Below are positions 19,371 through 28,334 of a DNA stretch of 64,000 nt, piece by piece. The translations under genes and the position numbers were made by a program. This DNA is from JAANXG01 sp034520625 (GTDB lineage: Bacteria; Pseudomonadota; Gammaproteobacteria; Arenicellales; JAANXG01), in assembly GCA_034520625.1 (NCBI GenBank), contig JAXHNI010000009.1, forward strand, positions 372,001-436,000. The letters are read 5' to 3'. Position 1 is the first letter of the stretch. Every line of letters starts with the position of its first letter. The notes under the pieces are model-generated. The model had not been told where the DNA came from, did not search any database, and worked only from the letters and a program-made list of their open reading frames with translations.

Positions 19371-20987
19371 TTACGGCTCGCCGCTGCCGATCTCCGCTTT
19401 TCTGCGGGCCACGTAGTCGTCCAGGGCTTCCTTGCGGGCCGGGTCCAGGGGCGGCGGCTCGGACTCCGCGAGCACTTTCTGCCACACCTCCGTGGCGCGC
19501 ATGGTGGCCGTCTTCGCGCCCGCCTGTTGCCAGCTTTCGTGGTTGCGCCAGTCGCTGAGAAACGGCTCGTAGAAAGCGGTTCGGTAGCGTTCCATGGTGT
19601 GGCCGGTGCCGAAAAAGTGCCCGCCCGGCCCCACCTCGTCGATGGCCGACAGCCCGATTTCGGCCTCGGAGATCTCGATGGGTTCCAGGATGCGGGCCAT
19701 GGTCTGCAGCGACTCGATATCGATGATGGCCTTTTCGAAGGAAGCTACCAGGCCGCCTTCCAGCCAGCCCGCGGCGTGATAGATGATGTTGCCGTGGCCC
19801 ATCACCGCCCCCCACAGCGCGGCCTGGGTTTCGTAGACCGCCTGGGCGTCCGCCGTGTTGGAGGCGTTGCAGGCGCTGGTGCGGTAAGGCAGGCCGTAGC
19901 GCCGGGCCAGTTGGCCGCCGGCGATGTTCGCCACGGCGTTCTCGGGGGTTCCGAAAGCCGGCGCACCGGACCGCATGTCGACGTTGGAGGTGAAGCCGCC
20001 GTAGACACAGGGTGCCCCCGGCCGTGCGAGCTGCACCATGGCCAGTCCGAACACTGCCTCGGCGTTCTGCTGCACCAGCGCTCCCGCCAGGGTGGAAGGG
20101 GTCATGGCACCCATCAGGGTAAACGGTGTCACGATCACGGCTTGCCCCTGCCGCGCCATGTAAAGGGCCGCGTCCGCCATGGTGTCGTCCAGCTTTCGCG
20201 GCGAGTTCACGTTGATGTTGGTGATCATGGACGGGTCGTGCGCCAGCTCCGCCACGGAAAGACCGCGGGCAAGGGCCAGCATCTCCACCGCGTCCCGGAC
20301 TCTCCCCACGCCGATGGGGACGGCGCTGAAGACCTTGTCCATGAGCAGGATCGTCTCCCGATAGGTGTCCAGGTGGCGGTTGTTCGGCGGCAGGTCGATG
20401 GGCGCCGTGGCCTGGTTGCCCATGAAGGTAATGACGTTGAAGTACTGGGCGAGGCTGATCAGGCTGCGGTAGTCCGCCATGTTCCCGGCACGGCGGCCGT
20501 TGATGCAGTCATGGATGTTCGGCGGCCCGGAAACGAAGCCGAAATTGATGTGATTGCCGCCGATGGTGATCGCCCGGTCGGGGTCGCGGGGGGTGAGAAC
20601 AAACGCTTCCGGCGCCTGTGCCAGTGCTTCCATGAACAGCTCCCGGGGTCCGCGCACCATGCCGCTGTCTTCGTCGACCTCGGCGCCCGCCTCCCTGAAC
20701 AGCGCCCTCGCCGCCGGGCTGAGGAGCTCGATGCCCTGTTCCTCCAGCAGCCGCATGGAGGCGTCGTGGACCAGCTCGAGCTGCTCCGCCGACAGCGCTT
20801 CCAGGGGCGAGAAAGGGCTTCTCAGGGGCCGGGCGGGGAGCTGCTGGATCCCGCCGGTGTCTTCCGGATCCCTGTTCGACGTTCGGCCGCGCCGGCTGCG
20901 TCGTTTCTTTCGCTCGGTCACGATGGTTGGCTGTGGGAGATAAGTCCCTTCGATGATGCCCGTGCGCGCGGGTGGTCTATCCGTCAA
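19371..20987 (-). CDS. Trimethylamine methyltransferase (MttB)-family protein, non-pyrrolysine
   Basis: 538 residues, read through without an in-frame amber codon, so it is not a pyrrolysine-containing TMA methyltransferase. The MttB fold is clear: EQLELVHDASMRLLEEQGIE at the N-terminal helix, NINFGFVSGPPNIHD, VYGGFTSNVDMRSGAPAFG, TSACNASNTADAQAVYETQ and EVGPGGHFFGTGHTMERYR. Non-pyrrolysine members include MtgB (glycine betaine) and other quaternary-amine:corrinoid methyltransferases. No corrinoid protein or reactivase gene is adjacent. The start is TTG at 20987 with AGGAAG about 8 bases upstream; the first 50 residues are very basic (ERKKRRSRRGRTS). A lone EhuB-like binding protein lies 1.5 kb away, so a methylated osmolyte is a plausible substrate. 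Confidence 0.85.
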   Translation of the reverse strand: MTDRPPARTGIIEGTYLPQPTIVTERKKRRSRRGRTSNRDPEDTGGIQQLPARPLRSPFSPLEALSAEQLELVHDASMRLLEEQGIELLSPAARALFREAGAEVDEDSGMVRGPRELFMEALAQAPEAFVLTPRDPDRAITIGGNHINFGFVSGPPNIHDCINGRRAGNMADYRSLISLAQYFNVITFMGNQATAPIDLPPNNRHLDTYRETILLMDKVFSAVPIGVGRVRDAVEMLALARGLSVAELAHDPSMITNINVNSPRKLDDTMADAALYMARQGQAVIVTPFTLMGAMTPSTLAGALVQQNAEAVFGLAMVQLARPGAPCVYGGFTSNVDMRSGAPAFGTPENAVANIAGGQLARRYGLPYRTSACNASNTADAQAVYETQAALWGAVMGHGNIIYHAAGWLEGGLVASFEKAIIDIESLQTMARILEPIEISEAEIGLSAIDEVGPGGHFFGTGHTMERYRTAFYEPFLSDWRNHESWQQAGAKTATMRATEVWQKVLAESEPPPLDPARKEALDDYVARRKAEIGSGEP

Positions 20988-21026
20988 ATGCGGCTCTTCC
21001 TGTCATCACATCGACCTCCGGGGGAT

Positions 21027-22271
21027 TCAGGCTGCCGCCGCCGCGTGCGGCCCGGTCAGCGTGCGCAGCAGCAGATAGCTGGCCGAGCCGCAGGCGAAGA
21101 TCACCGCGGCCAGGGGCAGGGCGGTGCCGTCATGGAGGTAACCCACCAGGAAAGTCACCACGGCCGCGATGGTGAACTGCAGGGTGCCGAGCAGCGCTGC
21201 CGCCATGCCGGCGCGGTCCCCGAAGGGCGCCATCGCCGCCGCGGTGGAGTTCGGGAAGGAGAAGCCCAGGCTGGAGATGGCTCCGAACAGCGGCACGGCG
21301 ATCCCCCAGATCCCGCCGGTTCCGGTCATCGCCATGAGCAGCATGGCCCCGCCGCACAGCGTATTGGCCGCCAGCGCGCCGCGCAGCACGCGTTCCGACC
21401 GGTGCCGCCGCAGTAGGCGGGAGTTCACCTGCGACGCGGTGATGAGGCCGGCGGCGTTGACGCCGAAGATCCAGCCGAACGTCGAAGGGGCGAGCCCGTA
21501 GATCTCGATAAAGACGAAGGATGACGTGGCGATGTAGGCGAACATGCCCGCCTGGGCGGTGCTGCCCGCGAGCGCGAAGCCCATGAACCGGCGGTGGCCC
21601 AGCAGGCGGCCGTAGGTGCCGAGCACATCGGCGGCATGCAGCGGCTGGGCGGGCGGTACCCAGCTTTCCTCCAGGCCGCGGTATATCAGCACGATGCACA
21701 GCAGCCCGAATACCGTCAGGAATACGAAGATGGATTGCCAGCCCAGGTAGACCAGGAGCTGTGCCCCGATCATCGGCGCCAGGATCGGCGCCGCGCCCAT
21801 GATCATCACCAGCGTTGACAGCGCCTGGGCCATTTCCTGCGGCGCGAACCGGTCGCGCACGATGGCCCGCGTGATCACGATGCCGGCGCAGCCCCCGAGG
21901 GCCTGGAACAGCCGGGCGACGGTCAGGGCTTCAACGGTGGGGGCGAGCACGCAGGCCGCCGATGCCAGCACGTACACGCTCAATCCGAAGTACAGGGGGC
22001 CGAGCCGGCCGATGCGATCGGAAACCGGGCCGTAGAACACTTGCCCTATCGCCAGGCCGATGAAGAAGGTCGACAACGTGAGCTGGACCGATGCGGCATC
22101 GACATCGAAATGCGCCTGCAGCGTTGGCAGGCTTGGCAGATACATGTCGATGGACAGCGGCGCGGTGGCGACCACTGCGCCCAGAATCAGCAGCAGGCTG
22201 CGGTGTTGTCTCAATGCGGCATTGGTCTCGGTGTTCGGGTGGGCGGGCGTCGCCGCATCCCTCATCCCCAT
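21027..22271 (-). CDS. Bcr/CflA-family multidrug MFS exporter
   Basis: 414 residues with about 12 membrane segments. TAPLSIDMYLPSLPTLQAHF is the Bcr/CflA signature near residue 40, and the loop-2/3 motif GQVFYGPVSDRIGRLGPLYFG is typical of major facilitator proton antiporters. The C-terminal half continues the repeat (LRGALAANTLCGGAMLLMAM). It exports drugs or metabolites across the inner membrane by proton exchange. It lies between the MttB homologue and the EhuB-like gene, all on the minus strand, but gaps of 39 and 278 bases do not prove an operon. Confidence 0.9.
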   Translation of the reverse strand: MGMRDAATPAHPNTETNAALRQHRSLLLILGAVVATAPLSIDMYLPSLPTLQAHFDVDAASVQLTLSTFFIGLAIGQVFYGPVSDRIGRLGPLYFGLSVYVLASAACVLAPTVEALTVARLFQALGGCAGIVITRAIVRDRFAPQEMAQALSTLVMIMGAAPILAPMIGAQLLVYLGWQSIFVFLTVFGLLCIVLIYRGLEESWVPPAQPLHAADVLGTYGRLLGHRRFMGFALAGSTAQAGMFAYIATSSFVFIEIYGLAPSTFGWIFGVNAAGLITASQVNSRLLRRHRSERVLRGALAANTLCGGAMLLMAMTGTGGIWGIAVPLFGAISSLGFSFPNSTAAAMAPFGDRAGMAAALLGTLQFTIAAVVTFLVGYLHDGTALPLAAVIFACGSASYLLLRTLTGPHAAAAA

Positions 22272-22549
22272 TTGTCAAACAGTCTAATGGATTCACGACC
22301 GGGTGAAGAAGCCCCGGGTCGCGGCGGTTACCGATCCGGCAGGAACACGAATGCCCTATACGGCAAGCAGCTCAGCGCCGGGGAATGCCGCGCGGTGGGG
22401 GGGGTTATACGACCACGACGCGGCGTTCAGGAGCCGAGTCGTCATGGCGTGACACACTATCAGCCCGCTGGAATCGGATCATGATTACTCGGACGGGCTC
22501 CCAGGGCATTCCATGATGCCGCGTGACGGGTATTGCAAACTCCGGCTCT

Positions 22550-23422
22550 TCAGCGCCCGGCGCAGAGCTGTGCAGTGTTGTACTTGAACGAGTTCAGTAC
22601 GTCGAGTTGGGTAAAGCCGTAGGACATCAGGAGGTCCTCCCACTCGTCGGTGAACTTGTAGGGAACCAGCACTTCGTTCACGGCATCGCGCAGCGCTTCC
22701 GACTCCTTGTTGAAGGCGAACGCGCCCCAGCCGCGCACCTCTTTGCCGTCGATTACCGGGTCCACGAAATCCAGGGCCGGCTGCACGGCGTCGCTGTTCT
22801 CCGCCAGCCCCGCGACGGTCAGGCTGGTGGCGGCGTAGGCGGCCACCTCGCCGCTGGTGATGGCCTCGACCGCGTCCGCGTTGTTCTCGATGGGCACGAT
22901 CTTGTCGTCGGGCACGCCGAGGTCGCGCAGGAAACCGCGCTGGTTGGCGCCGGCCAGAATGGCGACCTTGAAGTCGTTTCGTTGGGCGAAATCCGAGTAG
23001 TAACGCAGGTCGTGGGGGTTGCTGATCTTCACCAGCAGGCCTTCACCATAGGTGGTGTTGGGCTCGGAGTAGATGACCTTCTCGCAGCGTTCCGGAAGGA
23101 TCGCCATCTCCGCCGCCGCCATGTCGAAACGGCCTTCCTGGAGGCCCGGGATCAGGTCGCCGAAGGACGTGATCACCCATTCGATATCGTCGATGCCGAT
23201 TTCACCGAGAACGTGCCGGGCGACGTCCGGCCCCGGGCCGCGGGCCTCCCCCCTCTCGTCCATGAAGCCGTAGGGTTCCTCATCGGCGATGGCGATACGG
23301 ATGCCCTGGTCCCGAAGCTCATCCAGGTCCGCGGCACCGGCGGCGTTGGAGAACAGGCAGGCGGCCAGTATCAGGCTTGCAAGCGTCGTTATTGAGTGTT
23401 TTTGGGTATCGCTCAGGAACAT
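22550..23422 (-). CDS. EhuB-like periplasmic amino-acid/ectoine-binding protein, orphan
   Basis: 290 residues from ATG 23422, which has an ideal AGGAGGT 8 bases upstream. MFLSDTQKHSITTLASLILA starts the signal peptide, cleaved near AGAADLDEL. The SBP_bac_3 fold is clear (IRIAIADEEPYGFMDERGEA, GPGPDVARHVLGEIGI, FDMAAAEMAILPERC, YGEGLLVK). The PYGF.DE start and the spacing resemble EhuB, the ectoine/hydroxyectoine-binding protein. No permease or ATPase gene adjoins it, so it either serves the operon at 9-12 kb or a transporter elsewhere. Ligand not proven. Confidence 0.82.
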   Translation of the reverse strand: MFLSDTQKHSITTLASLILAACLFSNAAGAADLDELRDQGIRIAIADEEPYGFMDERGEARGPGPDVARHVLGEIGIDDIEWVITSFGDLIPGLQEGRFDMAAAEMAILPERCEKVIYSEPNTTYGEGLLVKISNPHDLRYYSDFAQRNDFKVAILAGANQRGFLRDLGVPDDKIVPIENNADAVEAITSGEVAAYAATSLTVAGLAENSDAVQPALDFVDPVIDGKEVRGWGAFAFNKESEALRDAVNEVLVPYKFTDEWEDLLMSYGFTQLDVLNSFKYNTAQLCAGR

Positions 23423-23707
23423 TCTCGGTAACCTCCTTCGTTGAGCGGGACACGAATTCCCGCATGCCAAGCTTCCAATCTTTGCAATTCGACTGCAAGC
23501 CGGGCCGGGGGAAGCGGTCGACTTTGAAAATTTTTACTTTTTACGGGGGCCACCGCGATAATAATCGACTGCGAAGCCGGGCCCCGCCGCGAGACCGCCA
23601 GGAGGCGTCGCAGCTACGGATCGGTGCGGCTTCACCCGCGGCGCATGCGGGCACGCCGTTGCGTCCGGCGTCGATGACATGGTAATCAACCGTGTTCAGC
23701 AACTTCC

Positions 23708-24127
23708 ATGGAACATCGCATCATGATCGGCCGCCTCAATCACGTCGCCGTTGTCGTCCCCGACCTGGCAGCCGCCGCCCGGATTTACCGGGATATGCTG
23801 GGCGGCTCGGTTTCCGAGCCCGTCGATCTGCCGGAGCACGGCGTCACGACGGTGTTCGTAGAACTGCCCAACACCAAGATCGAGCTGCTGCATCCCCTCG
23901 GCGAGGGCTCGCCGGTTGCGTCCTTCCTCGAACGCCACCCCGGCGGCGGCATGCATCACCTTTGCTACGAAGTGGACGACATTGAAGCCGCTGCGGATCA
24001 TCTGGTCGCCGAAGGCGCCCGCGTGCTCGGCGACGGCCGGCCCAGGACGGGCGCCCATGGCAAGCCGGTATTGTTTCTGCACCCCAAGGACTTCTGTGGC
24101 ACGCTGATCGAACTGGAGCAGGCCTGA
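23708..24127 (+). CDS. mce: Methylmalonyl-CoA epimerase
   Basis: 139 residues of the vicinal-oxygen-chelate (glyoxalase) fold. GRLNHVAVVVPDLAAAARIY gives the first metal histidine; NTKIELLHP the first glutamate; GGGMHHLCYEVDDIEAA the HH pair (metal histidine); GTLIELEQ the final glutamate. It interconverts (2S)- and (2R)-methylmalonyl-CoA, the step between PccAB and the mutase, and so belongs to the pathway of the genes at the left edge 20 kb away. An ATG at 23723 is an alternative start (MIGRLNHVA). It runs closely into the next gene, on the same strand. Confidence 0.9.
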   Translation: MEHRIMIGRLNHVAVVVPDLAAAARIYRDMLGGSVSEPVDLPEHGVTTVFVELPNTKIELLHPLGEGSPVASFLERHPGGGMHHLCYEVDDIEAAADHLVAEGARVLGDGRPRTGAHGKPVLFLHPKDFCGTLIELEQA

Positions 24128-24159
24128 GCCATGGCGTTTTCCGCAGCCACGGGCGGCGT

Positions 24160-24636
24160 TTGAACGCCGCGACCACGATCCCGGCGGATCAGCGACTGGC
24201 TGCGCTCCAGGCGCTGCTGCACCGGGAGGTGCCCCTGAGCCGGCACATGGGTGTGGCGGCGGACAGCTACGATGGTGCGGCCCTCGTCCTCACCGCGGAC
24301 CTGGCACCGAATATCAACATTCACGGCACGGCGTTCGGAGGCAGCATGTATTCGCTGGCGGCGCTCTGCGGTTGGGCGCTGCTGCGGCTCAGGCTGGAGG
24401 ACCTTTCACTGCAAGCCGAGGTGGTGGTGGGCGCCGCCCGGATCGACTATCGCAGGCCGGTGCGGTCGACGCTGTTCGCCCGGGCGGCCTGCGAGGCGCG
24501 CAGTTTCGACGCCTTCGCCGATCGGGTCCGGAGCGCGAGGCGGGCCGGGGTGGACGTGGAGGTGGTCCTGGGCGGTGCGGACGAAGGTGAACGGACGCAA
24601 GCCGCCGTGTTCACCGGTACCTACGCCGCGGTCTGA
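24160..24636 (+). CDS. YiiD C-terminal-type hotdog thioesterase
   Basis: 158 residues from TTG at 24160; no ATG is available before the conserved start of the fold, and GGGCGG lies just upstream. LHREVPLSRHMGVAADSYDG, APNINIHGTAFGGSMYSLA and RIDYRRPVRSTLFARAAC are the pattern of the putative thioesterase domain found at the C-terminus of YiiD, here as a stand-alone protein. It probably hydrolyses acyl-CoA or acyl-ACP; the substrate is unknown. It starts 32 bases after mce, so it may be co-transcribed with it. Confidence 0.75.
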   Translation: MNAATTIPADQRLAALQALLHREVPLSRHMGVAADSYDGAALVLTADLAPNINIHGTAFGGSMYSLAALCGWALLRLRLEDLSLQAEVVVGAARIDYRRPVRSTLFARAACEARSFDAFADRVRSARRAGVDVEVVLGGADEGERTQAAVFTGTYAAV

Positions 24637-24676
24637 AATAAATCGCGGCCTGCTCCGGGGAAGCCCCCGCTTAGGT

Positions 24677-25636
24677 TCACTGTGCGGCGGCGGTTATGGT
24701 CTCGACATTGATGGCCGCGACATACTCGATTTCCTTGCCGGCGCCGCGGGCCGCTTTCTTGATGATGCTTTCCAGATTGGGCCGTTTTTCCGCCGGGGTT
24801 TCCCCGGACCCGATGCCGCCGCCGACCTCGACGACCCTGTCGATGCCGTCCCCCAGGGCGGTCTGCAGGCAGCCGACCCAGTTCACCGGATGGAAGAGCT
24901 GGAAGAACAGCCGCGCCTTGATCTGCCCGGGGTCGGCGTCGTGGTATCCGCCGGTGTAGTTGGACAGCACCTTGCAGGACGGCTCACCGATCGCTGCGTC
25001 GTCGAGCACGGCGCGGAACCGGCGCGCGGCGTCCACCATGTAGTACGTATGGAAGGCGCCCTCGGTCCTCAGGCGCACGGGCCGCCGCTTGGGATTCGCC
25101 TCCTGGAACCCGGTTTCCAGCCGGTCCAGGTCCTCCGAGGCGCCCGCCACGACGGTCTGCTGGGGCAGGTTGATGCCGCCGATGGCGCAGTAGAACCGGT
25201 CGGACCAGGCACGCGCCTCGTCCGGGCCCACGGGCAGCGCGGACATCTCGCCTTCGCCGAACTCGCCCATCAGCTCGCCGCGTTTCTGTACCAGCCGCAG
25301 GGCATCGTCAAAGCTCAACGCCCCGGCCGCCACCAGCGCCGAGTATTCACCGAGACTGTGCCCGGCGGCGGCATGCACAGGCATCTGTCCAGCGGTTTCC
25401 TCGAGGACGCGCAGGCAGGCCAGGTGGTGGGTGAGCAGCGCCGGCTGCGTGTAGCGGGTCAGGTTGATCCGGCCGTCGGGATCCTCGAATGACAGCTGCC
25501 GCATGTCGTAGCCGAGAACATCACCAGCCTGCTGATAGATCGTTGCGGCGGTTTCGAACCGGTCGCACAGGTCGCTCCCCATGCCGCGGTACTGTGAGCC
25601 CTGTCCCGGAAAAACCAGCAAGGTGCGATAAGTCAT
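24677..25636 (-). CDS. ACP S-malonyltransferase (FabD)-like acyltransferase
   Basis: 319 residues from ATG 25636. The nucleophile motif GHSLGEYSALVAAGAL is intact near residue 93, with VFPGQGSQYRGMG at the N-terminus; the second catalytic residue is in TEGAFHTYYM near residue 205. E. coli FabD has SVPSHCALM there and GTGAMAAIIG where this protein has GEGEMSALPVG, so it is a divergent member of the acyl/malonyltransferase family. It stands alone, away from other fab genes. It could load malonyl on an acyl carrier protein for a secondary pathway rather than housekeeping synthesis. Confidence 0.78.
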   Translation of the reverse strand: MTYRTLLVFPGQGSQYRGMGSDLCDRFETAATIYQQAGDVLGYDMRQLSFEDPDGRINLTRYTQPALLTHHLACLRVLEETAGQMPVHAAAGHSLGEYSALVAAGALSFDDALRLVQKRGELMGEFGEGEMSALPVGPDEARAWSDRFYCAIGGINLPQQTVVAGASEDLDRLETGFQEANPKRRPVRLRTEGAFHTYYMVDAARRFRAVLDDAAIGEPSCKVLSNYTGGYHDADPGQIKARLFFQLFHPVNWVGCLQTALGDGIDRVVEVGGGIGSGETPAEKRPNLESIIKKAARGAGKEIEYVAAINVETITAAAQ

Positions 25637-25799
25637 TGATCGATGGTCCCGTTTGTACTGGTGCTGAATTGTAGAGTTTTGGCAGGCTTTTGAAAAAACA
25701 CCTGTCGGGCTCCTAGCCCGCATGGTGGGTGGAAGCTGGCCCGGTATGGTGTGGCTCGTCGATCCGCCGGGCGTGGCCGGGCCGCTTCCCGGCGGTCGC

Positions 25800-26393
25800 T
25801 CAGCCGGAGTCGTCGAGCCGGATCGCCAGGGCGTTGACGCCGTGCCGGGCAAGCTGCTTCCTGTGGAGCTGCAGCCGGCGCTTGCTCTGGTACGGCCCGA
25901 GCCGTACCCGGTAATAGGTGCCTTGCGAGTCGATCTCTACCCGCTGCACGATCGACTCGAATCCCGCCAGCGCCAGCTTCGCCTTCATGCTCTCGGCGTC
26001 CGCCGCCGACCGGAAAGAACCGGCCTGCAGGATGTACTGGTGGCTGGGCCGTTCCTCGACCGGCGGCTCGTCATCCAACAGGTCACTTTCGGAAAGCACC
26101 GCGTCGATGTTCGGCAGCACTTCGTGGTAGTCCAGTTTGACCCGGGGCGCGGGCTCCGCCGGCATGGCGGGGACGGTGACCTCCGCTTCCCGCGGCGGGC
26201 GCTCTTCCTTTTCCAGCAGGGACCGGATTCCGCTGCCGAAGCCGCCGGACTCGTTGTCCCGGTAGCCCAGGTACAGGGTCGTCAGCACGGCGCCGCAAAC
26301 CAGCCCGATCAACAGCATGCTCCATGAGCCGCCGGTGCCGCCGCGCTTTCTCGACGACTTGCGTGTCTTCTTTCTCCGTGCCGCCTGTGCCAC
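25800..26393 (-). CDS. SPOR-domain cell-division protein (FtsN-like)
   Basis: 197 residues. A short basic cytoplasmic tail (RRKKTRKSSRKRGG) precedes one membrane segment (WSMLLIGLVCGAVLTTLYLG), then a Pro/Glu-rich linker, and a C-terminal SPOR domain (HQYILQAGSFRSAADAESMK to YYRVRLGPYQSKRRLQLHRK) that binds denuded septal peptidoglycan. This is the architecture and the usual place (next to argS) of FtsN in gammaproteobacteria, though the short length and low similarity of linkers make it safer to call FtsN-like. It begins 1 base after the argS stop, so the two are coupled. Confidence 0.82.
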   Translation of the reverse strand: MAQAARRKKTRKSSRKRGGTGGSWSMLLIGLVCGAVLTTLYLGYRDNESGGFGSGIRSLLEKEERPPREAEVTVPAMPAEPAPRVKLDYHEVLPNIDAVLSESDLLDDEPPVEERPSHQYILQAGSFRSAADAESMKAKLALAGFESIVQRVEIDSQGTYYRVRLGPYQSKRRLQLHRKQLARHGVNALAIRLDDSG

Positions 26394-26394
26394 G

Positions 26395-28137
26395 TTACAT
26401 CGAGGTCGGGGCGGAGACCCCGATCAGGGTCAGGCCGTTGAACAGCACCTGGCGCGTGGCGTGAATCAACGCCAGCCTGGCATTGCGGCGGTCCGCGTCG
26501 GAGTCCAGGAACCGGTGGGCGTTGTAGTAGGTATGCAGGCCGTTGGCGAGCTCGCGCAGGTAGAACACAACCATGTGTGGGTCAAAGCTTTCCGCCGCCG
26601 CCGCGACGACCTCGGGATAACGCATCAACAGCCTGGCCAGGTCCTGCTCGTGCTCCTTCCCCAGGCCGGACAGGTCCACGCCCTTGAAATCCTCCGGAAG
26701 CATGCCGCGCTCCCGGGCCTGGTCGAACACGCTGCAGATCCGGGCATGGGCGTACTGCACGTAGTAGACGGGATTGTCGTTGGACTGGGACTTGGCCAGG
26801 TCCAGGTCGAAGTCCAGGTGCTGGTCCGGCTTGCGCTGGACGTAGAAGAATCGCGCCGGGTCGGTGCCCACCTCGCCGCGCAGCTCGCGCAGGGTCACGA
26901 ACTCGCCGCTGCGGGTGGACATGGATACCTTTCTGCCGCCGCGGTACAGCACCGCGAACTGGACGAACTCGACGTGCAGGCGGCTGCCGTCGCCGCCGCA
27001 GGCCTCCACGGCGGCCTTGACCCGGGGGAAGTAGCCGTGATGATCGGCGCCAAGCACGTCGATCATCAGGTCGTAGCCGCGGTCGAACTTGTCCAGGTGA
27101 TAGGCGATGTCGGGCGCGAAGTACGTCGGGGCGCCGCTTTCGCGCACCACCACCCGGTCCTTCTCGTCGCCGAAATCCGTGGATCGGAACCACAGGGCGC
27201 CGTCCTTCTCGTAGGTATGGCCGGATTCCCGCAGGCGCTCGATGGTGCGCTCCAGGGCACCGGATTCGCGCAGTGACGCTTCCGAAAACCAGCGATCGAA
27301 GGAGACCCCGAATTCCTCGAGGTCGGACCGGATGTCCGCCAGCAGGAAGTCGCGCCCGGCTTCCAGGACGGTCCGGGAGTCGTTCTCCCCCAAGGCCTCG
27401 CGCATCCACCGGATCGCCGCATCCAGAGAGCCTTCGTCGTCCGCTTCGAGCAGCTTCCGGTGGGCGTCCCCGGCGGTATGTACGAACGCGTCGCCATGGT
27501 CGCGCTCGAGTTGTTCCGCGATCTGCGTGATGTAGTCGCCCCGATATGCCTGGCCGGGGAAGGGCAGCGCCTGGCCGCGGCCCTGGAGATAGCGCAGCCA
27601 GATGCTCAGCGCCAGGATGTCCATCTGCCTGCCCGAATCATTCACATAGTATTCGCGCTCCACGTCATAGCCGGCGGCGCTCAGTATGCGTCCCAGTGTG
27701 TCCCCGTAGGCCGCCCCCCGGCCATGACCGACGTGCAGCGGCCCGGTGGGGTTCGCGGAAACGAACTCGATCAGCACGTGGCGGCCGTCGCCGGTGCTGC
27801 AGCGGCCGAAATCCTCACCTGCTTCGAGGATGCCCCCGACCACGTCGAACCGGGCGTCAGCGGCCAGGAAGATATTGATGAATCCGGGCCCGGCGACTTC
27901 CACGCTGTCGAGGAGCGGGCTGCCCGGCAGGGCGTCAATAATCGATTGGGCGAGCTCCCGGGGCGGCATGCCCGCCGGTTTGGCGAGAGTCAGGGCGACA
28001 TTGGTGGCCAGGTCGCCGTGTCCCTTCTGCCGGGGCTCCTCGAAGCGCACGTCGGTGGGGGCTTCGGCGGGCAGCACCCCCCGGTCGCGCAGCTGCGCCA
28101 GGGCGTCGGTGAACAGTCCTTGCAGAGCGTCTTTCAA
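26395..28137 (-). CDS. argS: Arginyl-tRNA synthetase
   Basis: 580 residues. The class I signature FVSANPTGPLHVGHGRGAA carries the HIGH-type motif HVGH; KVSMSTRSGEF replaces KMSKS in the usual ArgRS form. The N-terminal add-on domain (FEEPRQKGHGDLATNVAL) and the C-terminal anticodon domain (LANGLHTYYNAHRFLD) are complete. It charges tRNA-Arg. The start is TTG at 28137; no ATG is present in frame at the family start. Upstream is priA (197-base gap), downstream the SPOR gene. Confidence 0.95.
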   Translation of the reverse strand: MKDALQGLFTDALAQLRDRGVLPAEAPTDVRFEEPRQKGHGDLATNVALTLAKPAGMPPRELAQSIIDALPGSPLLDSVEVAGPGFINIFLAADARFDVVGGILEAGEDFGRCSTGDGRHVLIEFVSANPTGPLHVGHGRGAAYGDTLGRILSAAGYDVEREYYVNDSGRQMDILALSIWLRYLQGRGQALPFPGQAYRGDYITQIAEQLERDHGDAFVHTAGDAHRKLLEADDEGSLDAAIRWMREALGENDSRTVLEAGRDFLLADIRSDLEEFGVSFDRWFSEASLRESGALERTIERLRESGHTYEKDGALWFRSTDFGDEKDRVVVRESGAPTYFAPDIAYHLDKFDRGYDLMIDVLGADHHGYFPRVKAAVEACGGDGSRLHVEFVQFAVLYRGGRKVSMSTRSGEFVTLRELRGEVGTDPARFFYVQRKPDQHLDFDLDLAKSQSNDNPVYYVQYAHARICSVFDQARERGMLPEDFKGVDLSGLGKEHEQDLARLLMRYPEVVAAAAESFDPHMVVFYLRELANGLHTYYNAHRFLDSDADRRNARLALIHATRQVLFNGLTLIGVSAPTSM

Positions 28138-28334
28138 TGATGGAGGGCCTTGCGGAAAAGTGGCGCGATTCTATCAGGATGAATTTGGTATGGCAGCGGA
28201 AACTCGAATGGGGTAGTGGCGTGGTTTGAGCATACAAGCCACTGACCCGCGGATTCTGTGTTCGATCCGGGCGACATTCCGAATCGCGCTGGAAACAGTG
28301 GTCCGGTGCTGTCGCATCCCCGGCCCGCATCGAA

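Noticed and set aside
19527..21416. 629-residue plus-strand frame across the MttB homologue and the exporter
   Set aside because: Crosses two real genes on the other strand; no recognisable fold.
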